Assembly (NCBI GenBank): GCA_905147135.1
Contig: LR990048.1
Span: forward strand, 17,654,563-17,718,562
From: Blastobasis lacticolella
Lineage: Eukaryota > Arthropoda > Insecta > Lepidoptera > Blastobasidae
Length of the DNA: 64,000 bases
Reading direction: 5' to 3'
Shown here: piece after piece, positions 42,801-49,800 of the stretch
How the letters are laid out: every line of letters begins with the position of its first letter
Numbering within the stretch: the stretch's first letter is position 1
The notes under the pieces: model-generated
Database searches by the model: none
Told to the model about the DNA's origin: nothing
The model's input: the letters and a program-made list of their open reading frames with translations, nothing else
Made by a program: the position numbers and the translations under genes

Positions 42801-42897
42801 TCTTGTATTGTACTTATACAATTTAATTCAATTAACACGTACCTTTTCTAAATAAGGCACTTTCAGTGGGAAACCTTTTAAATCCAAGTGTACTATT
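24664..42897 (-). CDS. HEXD: Hexosaminidase D-like beta-N-acetylhexosaminidase (GH20), 5' end missing
   Basis: Nine exons were found on the - strand: 42897-42843, 41908-41726, 41181-40984, 40461-40278, 39421-39267, 38218-38106, 37439-37342, 26863-26773 and 24853-24664. Every donor is GT, every acceptor AG, and all eight phases agree, giving 421 residues plus stop. Recognition rests on IVHLDLKG near the start, [23 protein letters not shown], the catalytic Asp-Glu pair of GH20 in HIGADE (codons 40989-40984), [16 protein letters not shown] and LTGWARYDHY, in the order known for cytosolic/nuclear HEXD enzymes that remove terminal N-acetylgalactosamine or N-acetylglucosamine. The C-terminal 90 residues are helical and less conserved. 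The first exon or exons, needed to supply two bases of the first codon and the start Met, lie upstream of 42897 and were not identified. No signal peptide is visible in the part seen. Confidence 0.85.
25370..25440 (-). repeat. Retroposon tail, family C, degenerate
   Basis: GTTATGGGCGACAGTTGCCG, CTTATCATCAGGTGGGCGGC, CTGTCTGCTCGTTTG; the mirrored words GCAGACAGCCGCCCACCTGA place it in the family. Confidence 0.45.
25597..25668 (-). repeat. Interspersed repeat, family D
   Basis: Reverse of the GTATGTAAGCTCACGCCTNTGTCCCA series; also at 63421-63510. Both lie beside an ATGT/ACAT run. Confidence 0.5.
25855..25937 (+). repeat. Interspersed repeat, family B1, 3' end
   Basis: AAAATCCGTTCAGTAGCTTT, TTATCGCGAACAGACAGACAGACGC, GGACTTTGTTTTATAA, then cut by the MITE at 25938. 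Confidence 0.55.
25938..26137 (+). mobile_element. MITE with CTCTCCAGACTGAC ends, copy 2
   Basis: Inverted ends CCAGACTGACCTGTCTTATT at 25942 and its exact complement ending at 26133, then GAGAG. About 200 bp, no coding. It lies against the end of a B1 repeat. Confidence 0.75.
26498..26642 (-). repeat. RTE-type LINE 3' end
   Basis: TCATCATCATCATATCAGCC and GCCCACTGCTGGGCATAGGC in plus reading; it is the 3' end of an RTE-like LINE on the - strand, truncated after about 45 codons. Confidence 0.7.
26773..26863 (-). CDS. HEXD: HEXD exon 8 (penultimate)
   Basis: GC-rich 91 bp exon, standing out from AT-rich flanks. Acceptor CTGTCCGTAG, donor GTATGT. It takes one base from exon 7 (ACC G + AG) and leaves two for exon 9 (CT + T). 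It encodes [19 protein letters not shown]. It was found by phase and composition, since it is far from the other exons. Confidence 0.75.
27357..28656 (-). mobile_element. Mariner-type DNA transposon, 5' part missing
   Basis: The 3' end is marked by ACAGGGTGTCCCAGAAGTGA at 27357, a typical end motif for such elements. The transposase remnant fills 28073-28656. I find no matching inverted end on the right, so the 5' part was lost or replaced by the repeats at 28690-29075. Confidence 0.6.
28073..28656 (-). pseudogene. DD41D mariner-like transposase, truncated and frameshifted
   Basis: The frame 28656-28144 encodes the second half of a DDE/D integrase-like core. It contains [15 protein letters not shown] with a catalytic Asp and [13 protein letters not shown] with another; 41 residues lie between the Asp of QQDG and the Asp of PLD, so the pattern is D-x41-D. 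The first catalytic Asp, which lies upstream in this family, is missing together with the DNA-binding N-terminus. A frameshift near 28135 breaks the C-terminus; the last part, ending FEHLL with a stop at 28075-28073, continues in another frame. Not functional. Confidence 0.75.
28690..29075. repeat. Three-copy repeat, two direct and one inverted
   Basis: AAAATCCTTTCCAATGG, then TATCGCTCAA and GTTATTGGTCATATAGG, occurs at about 28870-28925 and 29018-29073, each after GCGATTCAAGAGTT. An inverted, worn copy of the same core lies at 28692-28740. Confidence 0.7.
29095..29480 (+). pseudogene. Jockey-like LINE relic (RT C-terminal part)
   Basis: Pieces in different frames read [20 protein letters not shown], then [13 protein letters not shown], then [12 protein letters not shown] and finally HPNEMTQNM and LTRRLKRK. 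This order (YGxxLWG, [12 protein letters not shown], LHxDL, HPN, RRLKR) is that of the C-terminal part of jockey-clade reverse transcriptases. At least two frameshifts and several stops are present. Confidence 0.65.
29724..29745 (+). repeat. (AT)n microsatellite
   Basis: About eleven AT units at the 3' side of the LINE relic that ends at 29780 on the - strand, possibly its tail. Confidence 0.75.
29780..31173 (-). pseudogene. LINE relic: RT, zinc knuckle and REL endonuclease
   Basis: On the - strand three frames in series, about 31173-30798, 30787-30569 and 30550-29780, make up the C-terminal part of one LINE protein with two frameshifts. The first part has [11 protein letters not shown] and other RT palm/thumb-side segments; the second has [13 protein letters not shown]; the third (256 codons) carries a C-x-C-x8-H-x4-C knuckle at its residues 66-82 and [11 protein letters not shown] with a WDAT segment, fitting a restriction-like (PD-(D/E)xK) endonuclease, and ends with the [16 protein letters not shown] stretch. 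The element is 5'-truncated near 31173; the gypsy lies 54 bp further on. Confidence 0.75.
31223..31226 (+). repeat. Candidate target duplication (ATAT), left
   Basis: ATAT precedes the 5' LTR and also follows the 3' LTR at 36886-36889. Four bases in an AT-rich setting is suggestive only; it depends on ending the LTR at ...CCAATA. Confidence 0.45.
31227..31525 (+). repeat. Gypsy 5' LTR
   Basis: Starts TGTTGAGG and ends near CCAATA. Contains TATAAAA at 31273-31279 and AATAAA at 31463-31468, about 185 bp apart. The termini are not the usual TG...CA, so the right edge could be off by a few bases. The following bases, from 31526, should be the primer-binding site; I do not recognise the tRNA. Confidence 0.88.
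31677..36119 (+). CDS. Gypsy gag-pol polyprotein (1480 aa)
   Basis: One frame holds all parts. Residues 1-65 are Arg/Ser-rich and basic. The gag-like region follows, with two CCHC knuckles (C-x2-C-x4-H-x4-C) starting at Cys 331 and Cys 358. The protease has DSG with Asp 415. The reverse transcriptase carries YIDD at 729-732. RNase H has HTDAS with Asp 878. The integrase has an H-H-C-C-like N-terminus (HDEHDHIG ... CLVC) and the triad Asp 1140, Asp 1198, Glu 1234, with 35 residues between the last two. It copies its RNA into DNA in a particle and inserts it. Gag and pol are joined in one frame with no frameshift. A donor at 35932 may change the last 62 residues. No stop or frameshift is seen. 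Confidence 0.92.
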   Translation: MPKKRSTRSKSRDRSHRRRRACSRSRSLSRTKTRDRSRTRDTSHMRSRRHRRSESRSPPRNRSTPPSTATSSRPRATSRYRTECRTPSPRAVRGSTLDTILSRLEVIENNFTTTRSSTDVATPLAAKAIVDAIQSINPGRLNYYVSNFDPTIHDIDVWCEEVDRAQKTNRWSDRECLSRVAGCLRGDGRTWLNEWVSNDRSWTNFKREFKPLCPRKLDYANILFEAMNTTSDKYSTFAEYARRTILRLRIVKGLSEELLTLIVIRGINDAQVRAAAANAELTPETLVSFLSIYTKPSQPTHAKTTSKAAHTSQPHFKRKFLDRSTSSQLKCFICSQSGHKSFNCPKKTKPSEPNVITCTFCKKIGHSEDKCFAKERSASRNTHNVNFCNDLTGNDRRRDITTAVVQGIPVDVLIDSGAHNVSLVSSDVVKHFSCTNKPISCTLKGLGNNEIEGKSYVTLTVELKDISIEADFVVVPAKCMSTSIIIGTDVLNRDGITYVRTNNSHTITHTASKPTEVFTVRAAANTDINTPLQGAERESLMNVINDFSQFFIEGTATTTVTTGEMHVSVTSEVPVAYRPYKLSHAEKLKVREIVNDLLVKGIIRESESEYSSPIILVKKKDGSDRMCVDYRALNRITVKDRYPLPLIDDHIDRLGDKSIARFSSLDMASGFHQIKITAESVHRTAFVTPEGHFEYLKMPYGLTNSPVVYQRIINKTLRKFIESGKLLVYIDDVLLMSSSVQEGIELLREVLTTLTEAGFSINLRKCVFLVTEVEYLGRIISQGQVKPSPRKIMALVGSPVPQNVRQVRQFLGLAGYFRKYIKGYATKTFCISQLLKDGTQFKWGPEQERVRQEIISTLTSEPVLAIFDPKLPTEVHTDASSIGYGAILLQIHENGDKKVVAYFSKVTQGAESRYHSYELETLAVVKALQAFRHYLIGIQFKIVTDCNALKCTERKKDLLPRVARWWVYLQDFTFRIEYRKGTMMAHADYLSRNPPYEVHHIARPRNWAQIAQEADDETKTLLQQLEEGNLDSNRYVKRNDLLYYKYTPVGEEHRLLCFIPKGHRLSLLRIFHDEHDHIGFEKTLDLILKHFWFPGLRQFVRKYLQHCLVCVSKKRVPRAPQQVITSWEKPETPISVVHMDVLGPLPVSNGYKFVLIVVDAFTKYTLLYSLYRQDVDELLRVVTNVVSLFGVPKLFVTDKGRMFESARFLEFVKEMGSDIHFITPEMHHANGQVERYARTVLNMIRIEANHKDAAWSDTLWRLQLTLNVTKHRTTQTSALNLMVGVDNTTPVIRSLVRDVALEDSQSNREAQRELRRSRATELLRRNQTQQDEYVNRNRHPARVFNVDDLVFVIKFSQSTGKLDPGMRGPYKVVRVLPSGRYELRLLSGSYGKTTQAAAQYMVPWRGEWCPETCAAFFEREYCAERPSSILWMLECVSGAACYAGSSASTHCGVSDMVFFHVEDVLRDDPIGNILRDVYPT
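35932..36412 (+). promoter_or_regulatory. Candidate intron at the gypsy 3' end
   Basis: GTGAGT at 35932 is a strong donor inside the gag-pol frame. GTTCTCTTATAG ending at 36412 is a good acceptor. Removing 481 bases keeps the frame and would replace the last 62 residues by 53, taken from an open acidic frame that ends at 36573. Untested. Confidence 0.4.
36415..36573 (+). CDS. Small acidic frame in the gypsy 3' region
   Basis: An open frame of 52 codons from 36415 (open back to 36391) with many Asp, Glu, Ser, Thr and Gly and no family resemblance. It has no ATG at a sensible place and would be used only as a spliced 3' exon of gag-pol. Its third-position GC is high, like the rest of the gag-pol frame, which favours coding. 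Confidence 0.4.
   Translation, partial: DNDSEDTTTHTDAPGLSVLSTSGTSGAGTPVAGDAVLQSGLPDISDAVEGDA
36574..36586 (+). promoter_or_regulatory. Gypsy polypurine tract
   Basis: A purine-rich stretch (CAGGAGAGG and neighbours) directly before the 3' LTR, where plus-strand DNA synthesis would be primed. Confidence 0.55.
36587..36885 (+). repeat. Gypsy 3' LTR
   Basis: Base-for-base the same as 31227-31525 by direct reading. Confidence 0.88.
37215..37330 (-). repeat. 58 bp tandem duplication with splice-like sites
   Basis: Copies 37215-37272 and 37273-37330 differ at six positions, all transitions. On the - strand each holds CTATCAG followed by GTGGTAGG, so the acceptor-like site is doubled, and a donor-like GGGTGAGT follows at 37205-37198. 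The reading phase fits exon 7 but not exon 8, so I do not count it as a HEXD exon. Confidence 0.7.
37342..37439 (-). CDS. HEXD: HEXD exon 7
   Basis: Acceptor TGTATTACAG, donor GTGAGA. Takes two bases from exon 6 and leaves one. Encodes [20 protein letters not shown], a well-kept family segment. Confidence 0.85.
38106..38218 (-). CDS. HEXD: HEXD exon 6
   Basis: Acceptor GGTTTCCAG, donor GTAGGC. Encodes the stretch up to [10 protein letters not shown]; phase 0 in, phase 2 out. Confidence 0.85.
38340..38580 (+). repeat. Retroposon-like repeat ending in a CTTT run
   Basis: CCACTGAAACCCAGTAGCCC and the CACTGAAAACCAGCGT block (also seen inside the element at 22155), then a ...AATAAATATTTT end and (CTTT)4 at 38560-38577. 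Confidence 0.45.
38598..38741 (+). mobile_element. Hairpin MITE, ~65 bp arms
   Basis: GAGCAAATCAAAGTGGAA at the left is mirrored by TTCCACTTTGATTTGCTC at the right, and CTTATACTT/TTTGTATCAC blocks match inside. It shares its AATAAG...GTATCAC core with the element at 729-1334. Confidence 0.75.
39120..39233 (+). mobile_element. SINE family A, 3' part
   Basis: GGAGGTCAAATGGCAGTCGC, ACCTGATCTGCCAAATACTG, AAGGCGGACCCC and ACCGGGACATCAA. Confidence 0.65.
39267..39421 (-). CDS. HEXD: HEXD exon 5
   Basis: Acceptor AATGTCCACAG, donor GTAATT. Encodes [12 protein letters not shown] and [10 protein letters not shown]. Phase 1 in, phase 0 out. Confidence 0.85.
39495..39690 (-). repeat. Interspersed repeat, family B2
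   Basis: The plus strand shows AATGCGGTTTTCAATAATAG and TACGCGAACGAAGTCGCGTC, the mirror of the series at 1885 and 3362. Confidence 0.5.
40070..40190 (+). repeat. Retroposon tail, family C variant
   Basis: TTTTTTTATACTACAAAGGT, GGCAAACAAGCTTACGGCCT and GGAAAGCAGTTATCGCAGCC, closest to 24456-24545. Confidence 0.6.
40278..40461 (-). CDS. HEXD: HEXD exon 4
   Basis: Acceptor TTGCATTCCAG, donor GTGAGC. Encodes [15 protein letters not shown] and [10 protein letters not shown]. It begins right after the catalytic Glu. Phase 0 in, phase 1 out. Confidence 0.85.
40640..40835 (-). pseudogene. LINE fragment (RT C-terminal)
   Basis: The frame 40849-40634 includes [20 protein letters not shown] then [11 protein letters not shown], the usual end segment of a LINE reverse-transcriptase protein (WNSLPxxVF-type). 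It is an insertion in the HEXD intron between exons 3 and 4. Confidence 0.55.
40984..41181 (-). CDS. HEXD: HEXD exon 3 (catalytic Asp-Glu)
   Basis: Acceptor CAACTTCCAG, donor GTATGG. Encodes [19 protein letters not shown] and ends exactly after HIGADE, whose Asp-Glu pair is the GH20 catalytic pair. Phase 0 both sides. Confidence 0.88.
41726..41908 (-). CDS. HEXD: HEXD exon 2 of those found
   Basis: Acceptor TATTCTTCTAAG, donor GTGAGT. Encodes [19 protein letters not shown] and continues to CGLEV. Phase 0 both sides. Confidence 0.85.
41909..42842 (-). other. HEXD: HEXD intron, no gene
   Basis: AT-rich. A piece at about 42010-42062 (TTCATAAGTGTTTTATGTAA, ACCCAAATTGAATAAA) resembles the insert within the SINE at 8695. 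Family C-like words near 42250. Nothing else supported. Confidence 0.45.
42843..42897 (-). CDS. HEXD: HEXD exon 1 of those found
   Basis: Acceptor GTTCCATTCTTCAG with a clear pyrimidine tract, donor GTACGT. Encodes [18 protein letters not shown], the start of the catalytic barrel. It needs two bases from an upstream exon not found. The same frame runs open back to a TGA near 42945 but has no ATG. Confidence 0.8.
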
Positions 42898-43830
42898 CTG
42901 AAGAATGGAACAACGACAAAGTAAACATTAGGCAGGTCATTTACAGCTCAGTTATATTTCAAATATGTAGTGTATAACGAACCTATGCATTTTCAGAACT
43001 TCTTTTGTTTGTCTTATCTAGGAAAGTTATCTGACAATTTAATTTGTTTACCAACGTACGAGCGCACCTCTTTTGCGTCCACTCACAACAGCAGATAAAA
43101 ACGAATATCAACTATTTTAAACGGTCAAAATTACACGTAAACCTGAATTACTGAAAAGAAAATCACAGGCCGCTCCGTAAGAAAAGGCTGAAAAAGTGTC
43201 ACCAAAGAGAATACACAGGTTAGTATCACGCACGAAGGATCAAGGAAAAAATATCGAGCAAGCCAGCTGAGTTTGACATTTCTTAACACAAAATACAAAC
43301 TTAACTGACCCACAAACGGTGTCGCTGTTGTCGACAACAACACCACATTTCAAAATGCTGACACTTAGTTCCAGTTTTGGCCACTAGGCCAGATGAGTTT
43401 GTATGGGGAATGAAAGTAGGTGTTGCCAGTAGTGTTTTATAAAATACACACAAACGTTTACAAGCTAGGTTCCCAATAAATGACAAAGGGCGATGTCCAA
43501 AACCCTTTATACATAGTTTGGCAAGAAAGTCATGAAAAGAATGTTTTGGGAACTACTGCTCTCGCCTAAATTTATATACCAGACTCTTGTTTCAACTTTC
43601 AATACTTCTCTAAAATGCAAAAACCATACTATTTAATATTACTTACCTACTCTTTATCATGATACTCTAAAATACAAGGGCAGATGAGAGGTTTGTAACG
43701 AGTTCTGTTGACATTTTCAGATTATTTAGAGTCCAATTAAAATAGTCATGTAATAAACCAAAAAATTTTATCCATCTTGCTATCTTACTTGGAGCTGGCC
43801 TTATCTTGATTTCACTATATTTTATTACTA
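42898..43830. other. Probable 5' region of HEXD, start not found
   Basis: The missing first exon should lie in this stretch or beyond. An ATG at about 43358 (- strand) opens 13 codons up to a weak GTCAGT donor; another at about 43282 has no donor. Neither is convincing. Confidence 0.3.
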
Positions 43831-43831
43831 A

Positions 43832-43883
43832 TCAGTGAGTGAAAAAATCGTGGTGAAACTGACTGAATGGATAACCATGATCC
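43832..43883 (+). mobile_element. SINE family A, left half (split by hAT element)
   Basis: GTGGTGAAACTGACTGAATG and ATAACCATGATCC; continues at 44657. The subfamily matches the copy at 55869. Confidence 0.8.
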
Positions 43884-44656
43884 CACGGGCGTAGCTAGGT
43901 TTTGGGTTTGGGGGGGTTTACAAATAATGCGCATGAATTTCCCTCCCCCCCCTTTTTATTAACTATAGAGTAAAATTACGATGTTCGTAATAAAAATATT
44001 AAAATTGAAAAATGAGCAAGCGTAGCGAGCTCGAGAGTTATCGAATTTTGGCTTAAAAGGCCCGGGGTGAACTTGATAAATGTAACATTAACCAAGTAAG
44101 TAAGTGCAACGAGATGCGCTTGGAATTTTGAGTAGTATAGGCCCTTAAAATTCGAATTGATGACATGGCGTGAGGGTGTGAATATATGCATATAAAAAGA
44201 GCGAGCGCATCGAGCTAGAAAGTCCCTTTGGACCCTAAAATCCGAATTGATTATACGGTGCCGGTATTCTGTATACTAAAAAAATGAGCGAACGCAGCGA
44301 ACTCAAAATTTTTCCCATTTTGACATAAATGACTCGGGGTGAACATTATACCTAAATGTAACATAAACCAATCTGAGTGTACGCAGTTAGCAGACTTTTT
44401 GGTATAGGTACCTACATATTGGCTCTTATAAGTCGAATTAAACATGCGAGCGAAGCGATCTCGAAATTTTGCAAATTCTAGCTAAAAAGAGCTGGAGCTC
44501 ATTAAAGAAAACTAATGAGGGAGCGAGCGCAGCGAGCTCCGAATTTTTTTATTTTTGCTATTTAAATCCGGATTGATCACGCGGCGCAATTAATATGAAA
44601 TGAATTCGGGGGGGGGGGGGTTGAACCCCCTGAACTCCCCCCTCGCTACGCCTATG
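43884..44656 (+). mobile_element. Non-autonomous hAT-type element (773 bp)
   Basis: Inverted ends CACGGGCGTAGCTAGG (left) and CATAGGCGTAGCGAGG (right, reversed). CATGATCC stands directly before (43876-43883) and directly after (44657-44664): a perfect 8 bp target duplication, the size made by hAT transposases. Inside are about six worn copies of a GAGCGAGCGCAGCGAGCTC motif, spaced about 80-160 bp. G- and C-runs flank the ends. No transposase. Confidence 0.88.
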
Positions 44657-44817
44657 CATGATCCAATCTTGTATGTGTATGGGTAACCTGGTAGCAGGGT
44701 CACGGAGGTCAGGTGGCAGTCACTTCGATCTGCCAAATCCGGATCATGGTCAAGGCGGACCTCGGGCCCTTGTGCGCGAGAGCACAGACGGAACATGAAC
44801 GCCAAGATGATATATTA
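44657..44817 (+). mobile_element. SINE family A, right half
   Basis: Resumes CATGATCCAATCTTGTATGT and continues with GGTAGCAGGGTCACGGAGGT to AACGCCAAGATGAT. Confidence 0.8.
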
Positions 44818-46663
44818 CCAATCACTTTGTCCATACTAATTATACTGAACTAGCACTCATGGCTGATATGGTAGGTGGAGATTGTAGTTGTAGCGTTGTA
44901 GTCGAGCGATATAATATATTAGCAAGTATCAAATTTTCTAGTCGAAGTATACGAGACACAGACACAAAGAAATCGGACAAAGAGGAAAAGCACAGACGTG
45001 AAGATACTATTTTTTAATGTTTTAAGTTCACAGACTGATACAGAACAATTATACCATGTAAAGGATGGTGGCGCCCTCAATTTTTTTCACGACTTGATAT
45101 CGCGCGATACTATCGCATACCTGTACGTTCTTGCGATAATGTATTCCAGGACACTTGCGCGAAAGATATTTGCGCGAATTTAAGTACATTTCCGCGAATG
45201 GACACTTGCGCCAATAGGCATTTACGCGAACATATCGTTGGAACCATAACAGACAGATACTTAAAATGTTCATAGAATATGTGTTGTCGGCATTGCTTTA
45301 ATAACAAATAATAAAAAATGTAACCCTTTATATGCGAGATAGGTATCTCGCATATAAAGGGTATCTCTCAAATATCCATACGCACAAGTCTAAGGGCGGG
45401 CCACGTAGATGGAGCGCGAAGGTTCTCGATGGCGACCATCTTTTCTATGTACCGACAATCGCAGCGTAGGACGGCCCCCACGGGATGGAACTTTTCATTA
45501 AAACTCTTTGAAATTTTCAGATTTTGTGAACATCAAATAAGCGAGTTATAAAATAAAAATTGGGCCTTCAATTCTCTTTGTACCTATCGGGTTTAAACTA
45601 TACGTAAGTCTGTACGACTAAATCTATGTCAATATCAGGTATTGAAGGCTCGGGGAAGATCTACATTTGCCCAACAATGTATGTTGATGTTAATAATACT
45701 TTTATTAACTTTTAGTCAAATTTATGATAAAGCAAAATAATTGTTAGTTTCGAATTCCTAAAGAAAGTAATCAATAAAACCTTGTCTATGTGGTGGGTTT
45801 AAAAAAAGCACAATACTGATTTGCAAAGCATTTAATTGATTATAATTATAGGTATACATCTTTATAATAGTTTAAGTAGACAATAATATAAAGAAACTTA
45901 TTCACTACAATACTTTGAGGATCTAAAATAATATAATCAATTCAAAATGTTTTTAAAACTGTCAAGTTACCTACTGTCACTTGAGCAAAAACCAAAACTA
46001 TAAACATTAATTTATCAAAGTATTTAAATAGTTCTCATATCAAACACTCAAATCACCAATAGTTGATTATTAATAATATTCAAATACTAAACCCTCCTTA
46101 GGAGGCATTTCCAGTAATAAATAACTAAGTATCTAATACTATAATAAAAGTAAAAAAGCAATTACAAAAAAACTATCTCCAAGATATTAAAGATCTATCC
46201 ATGTAAGTAATTATACCTCATTTTACCTACAAATAATATAAAAAGTGAGATTAAAATTTTATCTAAATCATCTCGTAGCAGGTGCTCATAGTTACTTAGA
46301 CAAAAACTTACAATACTCCATTTTAATATAAAAACGTTGTTACTATCTACCACAATGAAAACATTTACCGTAACTTATCAAAATGATTAAATAATTTTAG
46401 TAATAACCGTTAGGTACCCCTTTAGGTATTTAGACAAACAACACTACCCACATTTTGAGTACCTAAGTAATTTAAATAGCTTCTCAGCAAGTAGGTAGAT
46501 ACACTAGGTAGGTAGGTAGTGGGTTACGTTAACAAATTTTAACTTGTTTGATAATACATATAGTAATGTCACTCATCGTATTTAATAAACACTAATACAA
46601 AAATAGATATTTCAACTTATTACAACTACTTCACCAAATAGCTAAATAGCGGTGGTATCATTA
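44818..46663. other. No gene seen; 3' flank of the transporter
   Basis: Holds the 19 bp palindrome at 45323. Near 45110-45240 the word TTGCGCGAA and its variants recur about five times. The AT-rich part from about 45690 to 46663 may include the transporter 3' UTR. Confidence 0.45.
45323..45362. repeat. Perfect 19 bp inverted repeat, 2-base loop
   Basis: ACCCTTTATATGCGAGATA at 45323-45341 and its exact complement at 45344-45362, separated by GG. Confidence 0.9.
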
Positions 46664-46854
46664 TTAATGGGCTATGATTATCTTAACACCAGGTTCGGGA
46701 TCTACAGCCATATCCTTGGCAAGTGGGCCAGTGCCGCAAATCCTGAAGTTCTTGGTGTAAGGGATCACACCAACAAGTACGCCAGACACAACGACCCAGA
46801 TACCGGCCACGTAGAACGCTGCGTCCCAGTGTCCGGTGATGTCTCGGAGACCAC
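46664..46854 (-). CDS. Transporter exon 5
   Basis: Acceptor TTCATCTTCAG; completes a Gly codon, gives TM11-12 and a short tail, and ends TAA at 46666-46664. Confidence 0.88.
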
Positions 46855-49800
46855 CTGAAGATGAAAAAGGTTTAGTTAATTACGTAGTTTGACTGGTCGA
46901 CTCTGGTAGGATCATTCTGATGATGATGAATGAACTGGCCTGGCCTGGCCTAGGTAGACGGTTGATGGTAAAAGTGTCTACTGGCCAGAGCCTATATCTG
47001 AATCCGAGCCCTACGCTAGTCGTATCATATTCAATTCCATTCTATTAAAGTTAATTAACATTTAAAGAAGTTATGAGATGGATCCAAAGGTTTTTTACAC
47101 ATAGCCATAACTTTTGTAATATGATACCATTTATTATATTTTGTTCCGCATAATATTATAAAACGGCATTGTGTAAGTGCAATAAATCTGCTTGGTAATT
47201 TAAACATGAAGTAGTAGTTGGAACGCACGGATATACAGTACTGGTTAAGTAAAGTTCTTGTATGCTGACCACGTACCGAAGCATGGGTAGGCCTCCCACT
47301 AGGTGGATCGACGACCTGATAAAGATTGCAGGTACCTGCTGGAAGCGGAAGGCACAAGACCGGTCTTTGTGGAGATCTCTGGGGGAGGGCTATGCCCAGC
47401 AGTGGGCCGTCTTTCAGATGATTTGATGAAGTTGAGGAAATATCGCAGGTCGTAAAGAATTAAGGTTACACACTACTCGATATGAACAGCATTTATAAAT
47501 TCAAAGGGACCGTCAAAGCATTTTTGTGAACACAAAATTTTAAAAATTTCAGCGAACTAAATATAAAGGTACATAGATTTAAATAGTTGTTTCAATTTAA
47601 TGAAATGAGATGATGCCAGTTCTTAAACTGGCATCATCCATTTGGTGAAGTATAGTCACTGAGTGGAAAGTGATCGTCGCACATAATCGGTTTCTTGTAA
47701 ATACTTAACAAAAATGCAGAACTGCAGATGTGTGCGTAGTCACCGTGGCTTATCGTTATTTTTGCTTGGCGCGAGAAACATATAAGAGGCTGGTGGTACG
47801 CATCCAGGCGTTCTTCTCTGGATTGACAGTCCTACTACCGGTACTACTTATTATTTATGACTATGAGGGATACAATTAATTTGCAATGTGCTTTCATGTA
47901 TGTAGTGCAAAATTTTATCCAAACTTACCAGCCATTGGTGGCCCAATAAGATGTCCAACTCCTTGACTCAGGAGCACCAAACCATACGCCAAAGTGAACC
48001 GTTCCAACGCAATTAGCTCTACTAGAATACTCGGTGTATAAGAGTATGAGCTTGAGAACATTAAACCAAATATGGCGGCGTTGACGGCTATTATGTAATA
48101 ACTGGCGGTCGCCTCAGGGTCCATTATTTGCAGCAATATCGGGAATGCTATGATTGATAGCCCGCACACTACCAAGCAGACTGCATAAGTTTTTGTGACG
48201 TTGACCCAAGGTAAATCACCCATCCATCCAAGGCCCACCTGAAACACAGTTCACAATTTAAACTACTTCATCTATCACAACAACCAACCTCAAGTTTGAG
48301 GCATAAGCACCCTCTTAAAAATTTTGCAGAGAAGGTTTCAATCCACCATCCACCACACTGGTTTACTGGTAGTTATCTCATTCATAGGTTTTCTCAAAAT
48401 TTCTTTCAGCTTTTGAGCTGGTTTTGGCAAAAACCTTCATGAATATGGAGGAGACTCAAGCCTAAAGTAAACTAGTAATGGGCTGTTGCGTTGATGGTGC
48501 TGATATGTTGATTTCTTTACGGTCGATATTTGCTTCACCATAACATTAGTTAATAGACTTATATTTAATAAAAAAAAGACATACTTCAACCAGTTTCAGG
48601 GTATTTCTTGACCTTGGGAACCCTCAGACTGGTGATTAGGCCCTCAGTAGGTGAATAGTCTCAGTTTAGTTATTAGCACCTATTATTATTATTATTTTAC
48701 ATACAATAATACTTACAATACCAATGATACTGGCGACTCCGAATATGCTCAACATGCTGTTGCCCTGATTTTCGCTATATCCAGCATCCTGCATGAATGC
48801 TGAGACGTAGAAATAAGGTACAATAAACCAAATGAACAGGACAAGTGTTGACAAATTCATCATCAGAAAATGGAATTCGGTGAACATGTTAAAGTCAAAT
48901 GTTTTGTTGAGTGAGCTTACAATCCTCTTAAACCAAGTCTGAAAAGAAACAATATGAAAATGAATCATAAATCATTTATTATAGGCCAAGCTAATTCATC
49001 ATCAATTAATCTTATCCCATCTCTTTTGCACACATTCATTCATCTTCTCATACATTTACGCCGCTTAAAAGTATAATACCTTTTCCTGTTGTTCTTCCAT
49101 CGACCACATTGAATTTTTGTAAATGTCTGGACAGGACGAAGCACGCAACTTATATTTAGCAATATTCATCATGGCACCTCGGTGCATTATTGAATTTCTA
49201 TGCACTCTGATACCTCTGAAGTAATGATGATCTGTACCAATTTGTCTGGAAAGCCAATCGTTTCTTGGGCTGATAACTGCCGGCTTGTTCTCCGGAATTG
49301 GTTGCAGCAACTTTTCTCTGACCTTGTCCAGCTTAGCTTCAAAATTTTTCTTTTTGTCCTTTTTGCTTAGTTTGAGCTTCATCGACATAGTTACGGGTTT
49401 TGATTTAGATGTTTCCGAGGCCGGTTCTGTCGGCAGCTTTTGCTCAGAGTTACTTCTTAATGCCAACAACGAAGGATAGTTTTGCAAAACGATATTGTAA
49501 AGACGCTTGTTAGTTGACAATTGTTCTAAGACCTCCGCTGGTATCTGAAAAAATAAATAATGATATAGGTAGTGTTATGAGTATAATATCATTTATTAAA
49601 AGCGTTCGTGGCCTAATGGTTAATGGGTCCGACTTGTGAGAGGGTTCGAACCCCAGAGGAATCATGTCCCAATGACATTAATAGAACACTAACCGATGCT
49701 CTCACGGTAAGGGAAAATATTGTGATTAATTCTGCACATTCAGGCCACTAAATTCTGTAATTATGATCCAATCTGATCAGGTTCCCTTGTTATCAGGGTC

